A stretch of 64,000 bases of DNA from Kordiimonas laminariae (GTDB taxonomy: Bacteria > Pseudomonadota > Alphaproteobacteria > Sphingomonadales > Kordiimonadaceae), in the NCBI RefSeq assembly GCF_023008165.1, contig NZ_JAKQZA010000002.1, positions 1-64,000 of the forward strand. The letters run 5' to 3'. Positions within the stretch are counted from its first letter, which is position 1. Each line of letters opens with the position of its first letter. Made by a program: the position numbers and the translations under genes. This document shows positions 61,691 through 64,000 of the stretch, piece after piece. The notes under the pieces are model-generated. The model was given only the letters and a program-made list of their open reading frames with translations, did no database searches and had not been told where the DNA came from.

Positions 61691-62704
61691 TTATGACAGA
61701 AGCGTGAGTTCTAGCTGATTGAGAATATAATAGAGTGCTGCCATGGGGTTTGTCCCCATCACCCACATCAACCCGATTAGTGCGGCAGACCAGAACGCGA
61801 TAGCCCATAACACATAAGGCTTCGCCATACGGCGTTCAAACCATAATCTTGGTTTAATACCTTTCGCTAAGAACACCACGAGGCCTGAAAGATTTACGCA
61901 AACGATATTTACAGAGAGTAGAAGCATGGCTCCATATGCCAATCTTAACTCTCCAGCACCTAACATAAATCCGAACGTGGCCGCAGGCGGCAATAAAGCT
62001 ACCGCTACCATCACGCCAACAAGTGTCATGGAAAGGCCTGAAGTAAGGGATAGCACACCAGCCACACCAGATGCAGCAGCAAGGGCGACACCGCTCAAAT
62101 CTACGTCTGTTCGCGCCATCAGTTCAGCACTATCAGGAATATAGCCCCAAATTACACCTACAAACATAGACATAAGAACCGCGACAGAAACGCCCGTTAT
62201 ACCTGTTAAGAATGCTTTGCGCATAAGGCCACGATCACCGAGCGAAGTACCAAAAGCAAATGCCAGATTTGGCCCTAAGAAAGGAGCAATTACCATAGCC
62301 CCGATAACAACCGCGATATTATCCTGAATAAGCCCAACAAGCGCAACGATTGTAGAAAAAGCAGCAAGCATTAAGTAGGTTAAATCCATATGCACGCTGG
62401 AAACCAGTTTTGGATATAACTCTTCGCGTGTATCAGACTGGCCTTGAATTCCCCCCGGCGCAGGGAGTGTCGCATCAACAGGTAATATATTAATACGTGC
62501 CTGGGCAGAGGTTTTCACTAAGTTATGAAGTTTATCAATGGTTTGCTGCCTGTTCTCTGCACTTGTTAGCAGAAAAAACATAGCATGATCATCTTCCACA
62601 TCGGTACCGCGCGTGAAGGACAAAACACCTTCACTGGCCGCCATCTTGCGGATGTTATTTTCTGCTGAAATAGGTGCGGTGATTTGTAAAAGTTTTAAGG
62701 CCAT
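61691..62704 (-). CDS. DUF389 / TIGR00341-family membrane protein
   Basis: 337 residues from the ATG at 62704 (AGGAG 5 bases upstream). A cytoplasmic N-terminal alpha/beta part (about 1-100) precedes six or more membrane helices. The DUF389 core is visible: LAAFSTIVALVGLIQDNIAVVIGAMVIAPFLGPNLAFAFG (about 112-151) and MVAVALLPPAATFGFMLG (about 231-248). Function is unknown for the family. Confidence 0.88.
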   Translation of the reverse strand: MALKLLQITAPISAENNIRKMAASEGVLSFTRGTDVEDDHAMFFLLTSAENRQQTIDKLHNLVKTSAQARINILPVDATLPAPGGIQGQSDTREELYPKLVSSVHMDLTYLMLAAFSTIVALVGLIQDNIAVVIGAMVIAPFLGPNLAFAFGTSLGDRGLMRKAFLTGITGVSVAVLMSMFVGVIWGYIPDSAELMARTDVDLSGVALAAASGVAGVLSLTSGLSMTLVGVMVAVALLPPAATFGFMLGAGELRLAYGAMLLLSVNIVCVNLSGLVVFLAKGIKPRLWFERRMAKPYVLWAIAFWSAALIGLMWVMGTNPMAALYYILNQLELTLLS

Positions 62705-62779
62705 AACTGCTCCTTCCCCCACGCCTGAGGGTAAGAGAGCAGTTCACAGCTTTCAATAAAAATCTTGGCTAATTTACTA

Positions 62780-64000
<1,221 letters not shown>

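Overview
This window is chromosomal core sequence from an alphaproteobacterium with moderate to low G+C. It contains no rRNA, tRNA, prophage, insertion sequence or CRISPR array that I can see. Support for the alphaproteobacterial call: a circularly permuted two-piece ssrA (tmRNA) gene with the acceptor half first, an alpha-type SspB ending in a ClpX-docking tail, the hflK-hflC-degP order, the mreB-mreC-mreD-mrdA-rodA cluster, a LuxI/LuxR pair and an inserted NAD-dependent DNA ligase. A low-G+C marine lineage such as Kordiimonadales or Emcibacterales is a guess from general character only.

Layout. 0-7.3 kb: unknown exported protein, DUF2975/HTH pair, GT4 glycosyltransferase, CBS protein, DUF1499 protein, MscS channel, YciA thioesterase, a Cys-rich exported protein and MsrA. 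7.3-13.3 kb (minus strand): giant TPR protein, Fur/Zur-type regulator, luxI and luxR quorum-sensing genes, exported M20 amidohydrolase. 13.3-18.8 kb: the rod-shape/cell-wall elongation operon. 19-20.6 kb: two tandem CPBP-type membrane proteases. 20.7-26.8 kb: branched-chain amino acid genes leuA, ilvC, ilvN, ilvB, with a GNAT enzyme and a small membrane ORF between; ilvB has a structured leader. 26.8-28.7 kb: divergent miaA and serB. 28.7-32.3 kb: HExxH peptidase-like protein, MarR regulator, exported metallophosphoesterase, and a HAAS-domain membrane protein with its PadR regulator. 32.4-36.2 kb: degP, hflC, hflK. 36.3-40.6 kb: Mrp ATPase, then folA, a CHASE-type histidine kinase and thyA. 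40.8-45.2 kb: ssrA, exported metallo-beta-lactamase-fold protein, sspB, class I fumarase. 45.2-48.1 kb: a three-gene unit of unrecognised proteins (polytopic coiled-coil protein, lipoprotein, small coiled-coil protein). 48.4-64 kb: SulP transporter, GNAT, AlkC-type repair protein, RHH protein, AsmA-like protein, thioesterase, ClC channel, UvrD/PcrA helicase, PrmA, unknown 102-residue protein, DUF389 protein, and ligA running off the right edge.

The most promising unexplained signals are regulatory. Two sites with the same architecture (ATTTAYGCAA, 16 bp, TTGCAYAAAT) lie in front of the marR gene and the metallophosphoesterase gene, and a third pair of the same half-sites, 68 bp apart, lies near leuA. 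This suggests an uncharacterised MarR regulon. The metallophosphoesterase 5' region is also present as two diverged tandem copies that flank its operator. Other candidates are a three-hairpin ilvB leader, a 10-bp-arm dyad in front of luxR, paired 12-bp palindromes in front of the CPBP genes, and the three-gene envelope-like operon at 45.2-48.1 kb.

Most functional calls rest on family motifs read by eye. Start codons were chosen from Shine-Dalgarno spacing, signal peptides and family length. Homology searches and RNA folding could not be run.
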